Source of the DNA: Streptomyces asiaticus
Lineage (GTDB): Bacteria; Actinomycetota; Actinomycetes; Streptomycetales; Streptomycetaceae
NCBI RefSeq assembly: GCF_018138715.1
Contig: NZ_JAGSHX010000006.1
Span: 1,612,001 to 1,676,000, forward strand
Direction: 5' to 3'
Length of the DNA: 64,000 nt
Shown here one piece after another: positions 26,827-35,136 of this stretch. The notes under the pieces were generated by a model, which ran no database searches, was not told the origin of the DNA, and saw only the letters and a list, made by a program, of their open reading frames with translations. Every line of letters begins with the position of its first letter. Position 1 is the stretch's first letter. The position numbers and the translations under genes are program-made.

Positions 26827-27722
26827 CGGACGCCTCCTTCGCTCGCGGCCCGTTCCGCGTCCTTGAGGAACCGCAGCGAGGCGCGGGCCAGTTCGGGACC
26901 GGCGTGGGAGTGGCGGGGCAGCTCGACGCCGACGAGCCCCCGGTACCCCGCCGCGAGCAGCGCCTCCAGGACCGGCGGGAAGTCGATCTCCCCCTCGCCG
27001 AACGGCAGATGCTCATGCACGCCGCGCCGCATGTCCTCGATCTGCACATGCCGCACCCAGGGCGCCGCCGCGCGGACGCACTCGGCGGGCGGGTCGGGTT
27101 CCAGGCACTGGCAGTGGCCGATGTCGAGGGTGAGCCCGAGGGCGGCCGGATCGCCGAGCGCCGTGCGCAGCCGGTGGAACCCGGCGAGGTCGGCGAGGAG
27201 ATGCCCCGGCTCCGGCTCGATCGCGAGGGAGACGCCCACCGCCGCGGCGGCCACGACCACCGGCCCGAGGGCGTCCGCCAGCCGCCGCCACGCCGTCTCC
27301 GCGGGCTCACCGGGCGGCAGCACCCCGCTGAAGCAGTGCACGGCCGGGGCGCCGAGGTCCCCCGCCACCCGTACGGCCCGCAGCAGCAGATCGACCCGGG
27401 CGCCACGGGCCTCGGGGTCCGGGTCGAGCAGGGTGGGGTGGTGCTTGCGCCGGGCGTCGAGCACATACCGGGCACCGGTCTCGATCGCGACACCGAGGCC
27501 GAGCCGCTCGAGGTCACGGGCGACGCGGCGGGTGCGGGCGGCGAGGTCCGGGGCGAGCGGGTCGAGGTGCATATGGTCGAGGGTCAGCGAGACGCCGTCG
27601 TAGCCGAGGTCGGCGAGGAGGGCGAGGGCGTCGCTCAGACGGAGGTCGGTCAGACCGTTGGTGCCGTAGGCGAAGCGCAGGGGTTCCGGGGCGGGGCGGC
27701 CGGGGTCGCCGGTGCGGCTCAT
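26820..27722 (-). CDS. Sugar phosphate isomerase/epimerase family protein in ebo-like operon
   Basis: 300 residues from the ATG at 27722, which overlaps the prenyltransferase stop (ATGA). TIM-barrel signatures: FAYGTNGLTDLRLSDALALL, LGYDGVSLTLDHMHLDP, IETGARYVLD, CFSGVLPPG, IEPEPGHLL, LTLDIGHCQCLE, VQIEDMRRGVHEHLPFGEGEIDF and VGVELPRHSH. The Glu, Asp, His and Glu metal ligands of the isomerase/epimerase family are present. The family acts on sugars and cyclitols such as keto-inositols, which fits an inositol-phosphate synthase two genes upstream. No signal peptide, so cytosolic. Confidence 0.82.
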   Translation of the reverse strand: MSRTGDPGRPAPEPLRFAYGTNGLTDLRLSDALALLADLGYDGVSLTLDHMHLDPLAPDLAARTRRVARDLERLGLGVAIETGARYVLDARRKHHPTLLDPDPEARGARVDLLLRAVRVAGDLGAPAVHCFSGVLPPGEPAETAWRRLADALGPVVVAAAAVGVSLAIEPEPGHLLADLAGFHRLRTALGDPAALGLTLDIGHCQCLEPDPPAECVRAAAPWVRHVQIEDMRRGVHEHLPFGEGEIDFPPVLEALLAAGYRGLVGVELPRHSHAGPELARASLRFLKDAERAASEGGVRC

Positions 27723-29377
27723 GTCGCGCTGACCTTTCTCGACAGCCGTCGGGCGACGGGCATCAGCGCGAGCAGCCCCGCGGCCGTACGGTGCGCCCCG
27801 GCGCGGGAGGCGAGCACGGCCTGAAGCGGGATCATCGCGCGGATGCCGCTGCCGACGGCACGCTGGAGGAGGTACGGGGACGGGTTGAGCGCGGCATGCG
27901 CCAACGGCCGGGCGACCGTGGCCACGTACCCGCCCGCGAGGGCTACCCCGGCGACGGCCGCGAAGCGGCTGACCGCCGCGCCGCGCGAGGGGGCGCTCCG
28001 GGGCAACGCGCCCCCGGCACGACCGCCCACGAGGCCGACCCCGGCCACGGCGGCAATGCGGCCGCGCGGACGCGTACGCTCGGCCGCCGCGCCGCCCGAG
28101 GCGACGGTCAGGCGCAACCCCGCCCCGGCACGCGGCCCGCCCGGCGAACCGCCCCGCCCGGCGGCCGCCGCGACCGCCACGCGTCGGCCCGCCACGACCG
28201 TAGCGACGAGCCTCCTCGCCGGACCGCCCCGCCCTGCCCGTACGCCCATGCTGAGTTCCCGGGCAACGGCGGCCGTGGCGCCCTGGACGGCGGCCGGGGG
28301 GGATGCGGCGGGCTTGGGCAACGTGGCCGCCCGGACGGTGGCGGCCATGTGCCGCGCCGCCGCGCTCCGGCTCCACAAGCCGGTGACCGTCCGGCCAACG
28401 GCCTCGCCCCCAGAGGAGCCTCGCCCCGACGTGGACACGCCGCCCACGGCAGGGAGGCGGCCCGCCTGTGTGAGGGCGCGCCGAGGGGCCCGCCGCCAAC
28501 CGGGGCGGTTGCCCCGGCTCGGAGAAGCCGGCGCGGTCGCGGCCCCGGCGAGCAGCCTTGCCGGACCAGCACGGCGTGGCCCCGCGGGGGCGAGCCCCCT
28601 GGCGAGTGCGGCGATGGCACCACCGGCGGCCGCGCCACCGGTGGCCATGGCACCCGCCGGAGCGCCGCTGGTGGCTCCGTTCACCACCGCGACCGGCGCG
28701 CCGTGGCCCATCCCGGGGCCGCGCCCCGCGGCGGGGGCCGGGCGTCTGGTCGCGGACCAGGCGATCGCCGCTCCCGTCGCGAGGGCGCCGAGGGGGGCCG
28801 TCGAGGAGCCGCCGGTCGCCTCGCGGCGGGAGACCGCGGTCACCGCGAGGGTGTGGGCGCCCAGGAGGGCGGCCGGGCGGAGGGCCGGGCGGAGGTGCCC
28901 GGCGGAGGCCGTGGCGCCGAGGAGGAGGTCGAGTGCGCGGGCGGCGGCCATGGTGGGCGGGCCCGCGGGGGTGTTCTTCAGCCCCAGGTCGTACGCCCAC
29001 ACCGTGCCCGCCAGGGCCGTCGCCGTGGCGAGGGCCGGGCGACCCGCGGCGGCGGCGCAGAGCAGCCCGGCGGCGGTCAGCCCGGTCGCGGCGGTCAGCG
29101 CCGCGGCCGGGGCGATACGGCCCGACGGCAGCGGGCGGCCGGGGCGTTCCACGGCGTCGATGTCCCGGTCCGCCCAGTCGTTGAGCGCCATGCCCGCCTC
29201 GTACAGGCACAGCGACGCGCAGACCGCGAGCGCCGTGCCCCGGTTGGGGCCGCGCCGGGCCGCGGCCGCGCCCGCCAGGGCGTCACCTGGCACGGTGAAC
29301 AGGGCCGACACCCTGAGGAGTTCGGCCCAGTCGCCCCACGTCCCGAAGGGCCCCCGCTCCCCCGCCTCGCCCGTCAC
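27719..29377 (-). CDS. eboC: UbiA-family prenyltransferase (EboC-like) with ~255-residue low-complexity insertion
   Basis: 552 residues, GTG start overlapping the inositol-phosphate synthase stop (GTGA). Membrane prenyltransferase signatures are clear at the N-terminus: NDWADRDIDAVERPGRPLPSG (prenyl-diphosphate/Mg site, Asn66-Asp74), several Ala/Leu helices, and VWAYDLGLKNTPAGP (~126-140). The normal C-terminus, YVATVARPLAHAALNPSPYLLQRAVGSG in pieces, appears only after about residue 470. Between ~212 and ~468 lies an Ala/Gly/Arg/Pro-rich tract with no family similarity; usual members are ~300 residues. Third codon positions in the tract still favour G/C, so it seems translated. Proposed role: prenylation of a polar, perhaps cyclitol, acceptor. 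Confidence 0.8.
   Translation of the reverse strand: MTGEAGERGPFGTWGDWAELLRVSALFTVPGDALAGAAAARRGPNRGTALAVCASLCLYEAGMALNDWADRDIDAVERPGRPLPSGRIAPAAALTAATGLTAAGLLCAAAAGRPALATATALAGTVWAYDLGLKNTPAGPPTMAAARALDLLLGATASAGHLRPALRPAALLGAHTLAVTAVSRREATGGSSTAPLGALATGAAIAWSATRRPAPAAGRGPGMGHGAPVAVVNGATSGAPAGAMATGGAAAGGAIAALARGLAPAGPRRAGPARLLAGAATAPASPSRGNRPGWRRAPRRALTQAGRLPAVGGVSTSGRGSSGGEAVGRTVTGLWSRSAAARHMAATVRAATLPKPAASPPAAVQGATAAVARELSMGVRAGRGGPARRLVATVVAGRRVAVAAAAGRGGSPGGPRAGAGLRLTVASGGAAAERTRPRGRIAAVAGVGLVGGRAGGALPRSAPSRGAAVSRFAAVAGVALAGGYVATVARPLAHAALNPSPYLLQRAVGSGIRAMIPLQAVLASRAGAHRTAAGLLALMPVARRLSRKVSAT
27976..28744 (-). other. Low-complexity insertion inside the UbiA prenyltransferase gene
   Basis: About 770 bp of very G/C-rich DNA encodes an Ala/Gly/Arg/Pro-rich tract (approximate residues 212-468) between two conserved membrane regions. 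All six frames stay largely open here because of base composition. The boundaries are estimates from where family similarity ends and resumes. No transposase, flanking repeat or intein motif is seen. Confidence 0.6.
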
Positions 29378-30516
29378 GACCGGCCCCGCAGCCGCCCGGC
29401 GAAGCCGATGAGCGCCGCGTACTGGTCGGCGAGGGCGGCCGGGCCGCCGTCCGGGTCCTTGAAGTAGAAGCCGAGTTCGGGGAGCGGTCCGGTGAGGCCG
29501 GCCTCATGGGCGCGGGCGGTCAGCCGGGCCAGATCGAGGACGAGCGGCGCGGCGAGGGCCGAGTCGCAGCCCTGCCAGATGGTCTGGAGGATCATCCGCG
29601 AGCCGAGGAAGCCCTCGAAGGAGACGTGGTCCCAGGCGGTCTTCCAGTCGCCGAGCGCGGGCACGTTGTCGATGTGCAGCTCACCGTCGGGGAGTTCGCC
29701 GAGAGTGTCGGAGAGGACCCGCGCCTTGCCCGCGTTCTTGGCCGCCGCGGCGCCCGGGTCGGCGAGCGCGGCGCCGTCGCCGCCGCCGAGGAGGTTCGTA
29801 CCGGACCAGCTCCGTACGGCCAGCGCCCGCTGGGCGAACATCGGCGCGAGGACCGACCGCAGCAGCGTCTGCCCGGTCTTGCCGTCGCGCCCCGCGTACG
29901 GCAGCCCGGAGCGCTCGGCCCGCTCGCGCAGGCGGGGGTGGTGGAGCCCGGTGGAGGGCGTGAAGTTGACGTACGGGCATCCGGCGCGCAGCGCGGCGGC
30001 CGCGTAGAGGGAGCTGGGCGGCAGCGTCCCGGCGTCCTCCGGGGCCGCCTCGGTGGAGGCGACGTTGACGACGACGGCGCGGGCGAGGCCGTGTGTGCGG
30101 ATGAACTCCGCGAGGTCGGCCGCGAACGCCGCGATCAGCTCCTCCTCGCCACGGCCGTCGCCGGGCTGTGGCCCGCCCGGGCGGACGGCCGCGTCGGCGG
30201 CGGCGAGTTCGCCGCGTACGGCAGCGGGCAGCCCGTGCGGCAGCACCCCGTCGGCGGCCAGCGCCTCGGCCCGCTTGGGCAGCGGGGTGGCGGCGGTGTC
30301 ATGCCCGCCGAAGACGAGGTCGGCGAGCGCGGGCAGGCCGCTGTCCGCGAACGCCGCGGTCTCGGTGACCATTCCGGTCGGCGGCTGAAGCCCCCCGGCG
30401 ACGGCGGCGCAGCCCGCCACGGCGGTGGTGGCGACGGAACCGCGAGCGCCGATGAGCCAGACCCCCGTACGGGGTGCGTCGCGGAGTGGGGTGATGTCGT
30501 CGGGACGGGTGGTCAC
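29374..30516 (-). CDS. Inositol-3-phosphate synthase-like protein, first gene of the ebo-like operon
   Basis: 380 residues from the GTG at 30516, chosen because GGGAGG lies 7 bases upstream and the conserved fold begins soon after; longer in-frame extensions are Pro/Arg-rich. The NAD-binding loop reads GVWLIGARGSVATT. Later motifs: NVASTEAAP, YVNFTPSTG, AGRDGKTGQTLLRSVLAPMFAQR, SWSGTNLLGGGDGAAL, HIDNVPALGDWKTAWDHVSFEGFLG and LVLDLARLTA. The family cyclises glucose-6-phosphate to myo-inositol-3-phosphate. Placed at the head of the coupled run, it would feed a cyclitol to the downstream enzymes. Described ebo clusters carry a 3-dehydroquinate-synthase-like EboD instead. Confidence 0.85.
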   Translation of the reverse strand: MTTRPDDITPLRDAPRTGVWLIGARGSVATTAVAGCAAVAGGLQPPTGMVTETAAFADSGLPALADLVFGGHDTAATPLPKRAEALAADGVLPHGLPAAVRGELAAADAAVRPGGPQPGDGRGEEELIAAFAADLAEFIRTHGLARAVVVNVASTEAAPEDAGTLPPSSLYAAAALRAGCPYVNFTPSTGLHHPRLRERAERSGLPYAGRDGKTGQTLLRSVLAPMFAQRALAVRSWSGTNLLGGGDGAALADPGAAAAKNAGKARVLSDTLGELPDGELHIDNVPALGDWKTAWDHVSFEGFLGSRMILQTIWQGCDSALAAPLVLDLARLTARAHEAGLTGPLPELGFYFKDPDGGPAALADQYAALIGFAGRLRGRS

Positions 30517-30828
30517 TGGCTGCCTCCCGGGGGCTGGGCGTGGGTTGCGCAGGTGGTTCGGGGTGGCGCGGATCCGCGTCGATGGCGCCGGTTCGGTCGT
30601 GGCGCGGGAGTGGTGTGGTCGGGCGGGCGTGGCCGAGGCCGCCCCGCGCCCGGGAGTCGGGGCCGGGGCGGGGCGGCGGGAGCCGCCGGGCGGGTGACCC
30701 GGGGCCGTCCATGTTCCGGCGCTGGACATGGTGGTGGGGGTGGCGGCGGGAGGAGGCGGCGTACTCCTGCCCGCCGCCACGCCGTCCCCACGGCTCCCCT
30801 CGGGCCGTCGGGACGGCGGACCGGGGGC
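30517..30828. other. Intergenic region (312 bp) upstream of the ebo-like operon
   Basis: No gene is supported here. It should hold the minus-strand promoter of the eight-gene operon, but I see no clear -10/-35 pair. A short dyad with CCATG/CATGG arms lies near 30710-30735, and terminator-like hairpins for the neighbouring gene lie at the right end. Confidence 0.5.
30782..30817 (-). terminator. Terminator downstream of the ThuA/DUF1080 gene
   Basis: A 14-bp palindrome GCCGTC-GG-GACGGC (30804-30817) can alternatively pair its right side with CCGTCCC at 30782-30788. It starts 12 bases after the minus-strand stop at 30829. Confidence 0.5.
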
Positions 30829-32331
30829 CTAGCCGTCGTGGTGGTGCTGGTGGTGGCCGCCGCCCTTCGCCGGCAGGTCCTTGACGCGGATGTTGCGGAA
30901 GGAGACCTCGTCCCCCTCCCCGTGGTTCTGGATGCCGACGTAGCCCTGGAGCAGGCTGCGCGCCGGGTCCCGGTTGGTGAAGTCGTTGATCTTCACGCCG
31001 TTGAGCCAGATCCGCAGCCGCTCACCCTGGACCCGGATCTCGTAGGTGTTCCACTCCCCCGGCGGGTTCAGCGCCGCGTCCCGCTTGGCGAGGTCCGCGG
31101 ACTGGAAGCCGTAGACCGAGCCGGTGGTGTGATCGGGGGTGTCGGTGGCGTCGATCTGCACCTCGTAGCCATTGTTGACCGCCGACCAGGGGTCGTCGGA
31201 GGCGGGGAAGCCGACGAAGACACCGGAGTTGTCGTCGCCCGCCATCTTCCAGTCCAGCTTGAGCGAGTACGAGCGCAGTTCGCGCGCGTCGTACCAGAGC
31301 ATCCCCATGCCGCCCGTCGAGCTGAGGGTCCCGGACGCGGTGTCGAGGGTGAAGCCCCCCGGGCCCGCCTGCTTCCAGCCGTCCGTCGAGGTGCCGTCGA
31401 AGAGCGGGCGGTAGCCCTGCTCGGGGCGGCAGTCGGCGTGTGCGGCACCGGTGGCGTAGCGGATGCCGCCGAGCAGGTGCTGCCGGAAGGCGGGGTCGGC
31501 GTAGGACTCCTTGGTGTGGCCGAACCCGGTGTAGAAGGCACGGCCGCCCCGGTACTCCTGGCACCACGAGATGGGGTGGTCCTCGCCCATCGCGCCGCCC
31601 TGGTACGAGGATTCGTCGAGCGTGGCGAGGACCCGCACCCGCTCCCTCGGATTGGTGCGGTAGTTGTACCACTCATCTGTCCGCTCCCACGTCGGCGCCA
31701 GATGCGCGGTCGCGGGGTTGGCCCGGTCCTCGACGTCCACGGTGGCCCGCTGGATCGCCGGGTGGGACTGGAAGTACGCCCCGGCCAGGCCCCCGTAGAA
31801 GGGCCAGTCGTACTCGGTGTCGGCGGCCGCGTGGACGCCGACGTAGCCGCCGCCCGCCCGCACATAGCCCTCGAACGCGGACTGCTGGGCGGTGTCGAGG
31901 ACGTCGCCGGTCGTGGAGAGGAAGACGACGGCGTCGTAGCGGGCCAGGTTGTCGGGGGTGAAGGCCGCGCCGTCCTCGGTGGCGTCGACGGCGAAGCCGC
32001 TCTGCGCGCCGAGTTCCTTGATGGCGGCGATGCCGTCGGGGATCGAGTCGTGGCGGAAACCGGCCGTCTTGGAGAAGACCAGGACCCGGTCGTCGTCGGC
32101 GGCGCCGGAGGCGGCGGCCCCGGACGCGGCGGCGGGCAGGGCCGTCAGGGCGAGCAGCAGCGTGGCCCCGACGGCGGCGAGCCGCGCCCCACGCCGGGAG
32201 CGGGTTCCGGAGCCAGGTCCGGAGCCGGTTCCGGAGCGGGTTCCGGAGCCAGGTCCGGAGCCGGTTCCGGAGCGGGTTCCGGAGGCGGTTCCGGAGCCGG
32301 GTCTGGGGTGCGAAGAGGTGTGCGGGTGCAT
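30829..32331 (-). CDS. Secreted ThuA-domain plus DUF1080 (3-keto-disaccharide hydrolase) protein
   Basis: 500 residues from the ATG at 32331. The first ~45 residues are a Ser/Gly/Thr/Arg repeat region, followed by a hydrophobic segment (LAAVGATLLLALTALPAAASG), so export is likely although the long n-region is odd. Residues ~80-300 are a ThuA domain (VLVFSKTAGFRHDSIPDGI, GYVGVHAAADTEYDWPFYGGLAG, EDHPISWCQEY, GRAFYTGFGHTKES). Residues ~315-490 are DUF1080 (YRPLFDGTSTDGWKQAG, GMLWYDARELRSYSLKLDWK, NNGYEVQIDAT, GEWNTYEIRVQGERLRIWLNG), a concanavalin-like fold now associated with 3-keto-glycoside cleavage. It ends in a His-rich tail. Confidence 0.85.
   Translation of the reverse strand: MHPHTSSHPRPGSGTASGTRSGTGSGPGSGTRSGTGSGPGSGTRSRRGARLAAVGATLLLALTALPAAASGAAASGAADDDRVLVFSKTAGFRHDSIPDGIAAIKELGAQSGFAVDATEDGAAFTPDNLARYDAVVFLSTTGDVLDTAQQSAFEGYVRAGGGYVGVHAAADTEYDWPFYGGLAGAYFQSHPAIQRATVDVEDRANPATAHLAPTWERTDEWYNYRTNPRERVRVLATLDESSYQGGAMGEDHPISWCQEYRGGRAFYTGFGHTKESYADPAFRQHLLGGIRYATGAAHADCRPEQGYRPLFDGTSTDGWKQAGPGGFTLDTASGTLSSTGGMGMLWYDARELRSYSLKLDWKMAGDDNSGVFVGFPASDDPWSAVNNGYEVQIDATDTPDHTTGSVYGFQSADLAKRDAALNPPGEWNTYEIRVQGERLRIWLNGVKINDFTNRDPARSLLQGYVGIQNHGEGDEVSFRNIRVKDLPAKGGGHHQHHHDG
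32201..32300. repeat. 36-bp tandem repeat in the N-terminal coding region of the ThuA protein
   Basis: Two perfect 36-bp copies (32201-32236, 32237-32272) and a partial third (to ~32300). Each copy contains TCCGGA every 12 bases. The repeat encodes SGTRSGTGSGPG-like units between the initiator and the export signal. Confidence 0.85.
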
Positions 32332-32401
32332 ATCCGTCGTGCTCCTTCCTCCCGGGCCGGGGGCGGCGGTCGCGTACGGCCGCCGCCCCGGGCCCCGGGC
32401 G

Positions 32402-34855
32402 TCAGCCGGTGCCGATCGTGAAGTCGTCCACGTCGAAGAGCGCTCCCGCACCGCCCTTGAAGACGAGCGACAGCGTGGTGGTACCGGCCGGGGGTTTGTT
32501 CAGCGTCGTCTTGACGTCCTGGAAGGTCTCCCAGTCGCCGGTCACCGGCACGGTGACGGTGCCGAGCAGCCGTCCGGTCGAGGAGCCGCTGCGGATCTCC
32601 AGCGTGCCGCCGGCGCCCGCCGAGGAGACCCGTGCGGTGAAGTCCTTGGCGTTGCCCAGCGCATACGGGGTGAAGGAGATCCAGTCCCCGTTCTCGATGT
32701 TGCCGACCGTCTTACCGCCGTTGGCCGGGGTGTGGTTGATCACCGAGACGCCCTGGCTCTTCCCGTAGTGCTCGGCCTGGCGGTGCTTGGGCTGGACGAT
32801 GGACTGGTCGTGGGTGGTCAGCGGCGGCTGGCCACCCCCGCCGCCGTCGGTGTACTCGGCGTCGAAGACCCCGAAGATGTTGGCGTTGGGGTCGTGCTCA
32901 CCGTCCGCGTTGGTCTTGATGGTGCCGGAGCAGCCGTTCGCCGTGGTCACGGGGTGGCCGTGGCTGTCGTGGCCGAGGATGTAGGTCACCTTGACCTTGG
33001 CGCAGTCGACGGTGCCGTCCTCGGGGTCGGTCACCTTGACCTTGAACGGGACCTCGTCGCCGAAGGTGAACAGCTGGCCGTCGGCGGGCAGTTGCAGCGT
33101 CACCTTGGGCGCGGTGTTGCCCACCGTGAGGTGCACATTGGCGCTGGCGGTGCGGCCGGTGGGGTCCTTGACGGTGAGGGTCGCGGTGAAGGTGCCGTTC
33201 TTCCTGTACGTGTGGGTGGGGTTGGCGGCGGTGGAGGTCGTGCCGTCGCCGAAGTCCCAGTTGTAGGCGAGGGTGTCGCCGTCGGCGTCCGAGGTGCCCG
33301 CCGAGGAGAAGGCGACCTTCATGGGTGCCTTGCCGGAGGTGCGGTCGGCGCTCGCCTCGGCGATGGGCGAGTGGCCGTCGGTGGCGTTCTCGATCCGGTA
33401 CAGCGCGGAGTGCTCGTCTCCGTTGAAGTAGCCGAGGCCGTAGTCGAGGACGTACAGCGCGCCGTCCGGGCCGAAGGCCGAGTCCATGACCTGGGTGCCG
33501 GACCACGGGAAGTCGTTGATCTTCTGCACGGCCCCGTCGGCGCCCTGCTCGATCCGCTTGATCCACTGGCGGCCGAACTCCCCCGCGAAGAAGTTCCCGT
33601 TGTACGACTCGGGGAACTTCACCGGGGAGTCGAGCGAGGCGTCATAGCGGTAGACCGGCCCGGCCATCGGGGACTCGGAGCCGGAGCCGAACTCGGGCAC
33701 GGAGTCGTTGTCGTACGGGATCCAGGCGGGCTGGGCGGGCGGCAGATCGGTGAGCCCGGTGTTGTACCGCGAGGTGTTCTTGGGCGCGGCGCAGTCGAAG
33801 GCCGGGCCGGAGGTGCCGGTGGCGAAGTCGTAGTCGCGGTACGGCTTGTTGTCGGCGATGCAGTACGGCCAGCCGTAGTTGCCGGGCTTGGTCACCCGGG
33901 CGAACTCGACCGCGCCGCCCGGTCCGCGCTCGGGGTTGGCGGCGCCGGCGTCCGGTCCGTAGTCGCCGACGTAGACCGTGCCGGTCGGCTTGTCCACGCT
34001 GATCCGGAAGGGGTTGCGGAAGCCCATCGCGTAGATCTCGGGCCGGGTCTTCTCGGTGCCGGGCGCGAAGAGGTTGCCGTCCGGGATGGTGTACGAGCCG
34101 TCGTCGGCCACCTTGATGCGGAGGACCTTGCCGCGCAGGTCGTTGCTGTTGCCCGCGGAGCGCCGGGCGTCGTAGGCGGGGTTGCGGTTCTCCCGCTCGT
34201 CGATGGGGGTGAAGCCGTCGGAGGCGAACGGATTGGTGTCGTCGCCGGTGGACAGGTACAGGTTGCCGTCCGCGTCGAAGTCGATGTCGCCGCCGACGTG
34301 GCAGCAGATGCCGCGGGACGCCGGGACGTCCAGGACCTTCTTCTCGCTGCCGGTGTTCAGGGTGCCATCGGCGTTGAGGGTGAAGCGGGAGAGGCGGTTG
34401 ACGCCGTCGAACTTGGCGAAGTCGGCGGCCGTGCCCTCGTTGGGGGCGTCACCGGCGGGGGTGTCGAGCGGGGGCGCGTAGTAGAGGTAGATGGCGCGGT
34501 TGTCGGCGAAGCCGGGGTCGATGCCGACGCCCTGGAGCCCTTCTTCGTCGTGCGAGTAGACGGGCAGCCTGCCGGACACCTTGGTCTCGCCCGTGGCGTC
34601 GGTCAGCCACAGGGTGCCGTCGCGCGAGGTGTGCAGCACGGAGCGGTCGGGGAGCACGGCGAGCGTCATGGGCTCACCGGTCTCCTCCACGCCCTTGGCG
34701 AGGGTGACCTGCTGGAACTGCTCGGCTGCCGGGGCCGGTTGGTCCGCTTGATCCGCGCCCGCCTGGGGTGCGGTGAACGCGAGCCCCGCGCCGACGAGCA
34801 GTGCGCTCGTGACGAGCGCGAGGGGTCCGCGCAGTCGAAGCCTTTTCCTGTGCAC
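32402..34855 (-). CDS. Secreted glucose/sorbosone dehydrogenase-like protein with PKD and CBM6-like domains
   Basis: 817 residues; GTG start with GGAGG upstream. Signal peptide ~1-34 (ends QAGA). Residues ~45-480 form a six-bladed beta-propeller of the PQQ-dependent glucose/sorbosone dehydrogenase type: PMTLAVLPDRSVLHTSRDG, HDEEGLQGVGIDPGFADN, GGDIDFDADGNLYLSTGDD, NDLRGKVLRIKV, AMGFRNPFRISVD, and GPDGALYVLDYG. A PKD domain follows (~495-580; DTLAYNWDFGDGTTST), then a short linker and a C-terminal carbohydrate-binding CBM6-like domain (~680-817; QAEHYGKSQGVSV ... GNIENGDWISF). Likely oxidises a sugar outside the cell; the actual cofactor and substrate are not certain. Confidence 0.85.
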   Translation of the reverse strand: MHRKRLRLRGPLALVTSALLVGAGLAFTAPQAGADQADQPAPAAEQFQQVTLAKGVEETGEPMTLAVLPDRSVLHTSRDGTLWLTDATGETKVSGRLPVYSHDEEGLQGVGIDPGFADNRAIYLYYAPPLDTPAGDAPNEGTAADFAKFDGVNRLSRFTLNADGTLNTGSEKKVLDVPASRGICCHVGGDIDFDADGNLYLSTGDDTNPFASDGFTPIDERENRNPAYDARRSAGNSNDLRGKVLRIKVADDGSYTIPDGNLFAPGTEKTRPEIYAMGFRNPFRISVDKPTGTVYVGDYGPDAGAANPERGPGGAVEFARVTKPGNYGWPYCIADNKPYRDYDFATGTSGPAFDCAAPKNTSRYNTGLTDLPPAQPAWIPYDNDSVPEFGSGSESPMAGPVYRYDASLDSPVKFPESYNGNFFAGEFGRQWIKRIEQGADGAVQKINDFPWSGTQVMDSAFGPDGALYVLDYGLGYFNGDEHSALYRIENATDGHSPIAEASADRTSGKAPMKVAFSSAGTSDADGDTLAYNWDFGDGTTSTAANPTHTYRKNGTFTATLTVKDPTGRTASANVHLTVGNTAPKVTLQLPADGQLFTFGDEVPFKVKVTDPEDGTVDCAKVKVTYILGHDSHGHPVTTANGCSGTIKTNADGEHDPNANIFGVFDAEYTDGGGGGQPPLTTHDQSIVQPKHRQAEHYGKSQGVSVINHTPANGGKTVGNIENGDWISFTPYALGNAKDFTARVSSAGAGGTLEIRSGSSTGRLLGTVTVPVTGDWETFQDVKTTLNKPPAGTTTLSLVFKGGAGALFDVDDFTIGTG

Positions 34856-34993
34856 GCTGATCCTCCGTGGAAAGAGGGGGGTACGGGCGGGCCGTCAGGC
34901 CGCCGTGACTGGCACAGGCGCGCGCCGTCGCGCCGGGATGACCGGTCCGGGGCGAGGGGCCCTGGGTGACCGGTACATCTCAAGGACCGTAGC

Positions 34994-35018
34994 GGGGTTT
35001 GTCCGGTCCGGAAACCCC
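34994..35018. promoter_or_regulatory. Inverted repeat upstream of the sugar dehydrogenase gene
   Basis: A 25-bp dyad has arms GGGGTTT (34994-35000) and AAACCCC (35012-35018) around GTCCGGTCCGG, itself partly palindromic. It lies 139 bases upstream of the minus-strand start at 34855. The TTTGTCC...GGA.AAA character resembles the dyad before the ROK regulator, so ROK control is possible. Confidence 0.4.
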
Positions 35019-35062
35019 TTTGACACAAAACAGCTGCTGCTTCATCCACGGGCAGGACAAAG

Positions 35063-35097
35063 CTGGGTGGGGGCGCGGTGTGCGGTCCCCCACCCAG
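35063..35097 (-). terminator. Terminator downstream of the sugar isomerase gene
   Basis: A perfect 11-bp stem, CTGGGTGGGGG at 35063-35073 pairing with CCCCCACCCAG at 35087-35097, has a 13-base loop. It lies 40 bases past the stop of the minus-strand gene ending at 35137. Confidence 0.7.
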
Positions 35098-35136
35098 GGG
35101 CCCTGGGACGGGTCCTCGATGCCCGGACGGGCCGGG

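Noticed and set aside
27843..29411. Plus-strand open frames across the prenyltransferase insertion, considered as a separate gene nested in eboC
   Set aside because: The translations are Pro/Arg/Ala-rich without motifs, and no ribosome site was convincing. All frames are open because the tract is extremely G/C-rich.
34856..35136. Riboswitch in the gap upstream of the secreted dehydrogenase
   Set aside because: The structure seen is explained by an operator-like dyad and a terminator for the neighbouring gene. No known riboswitch core was recognised.
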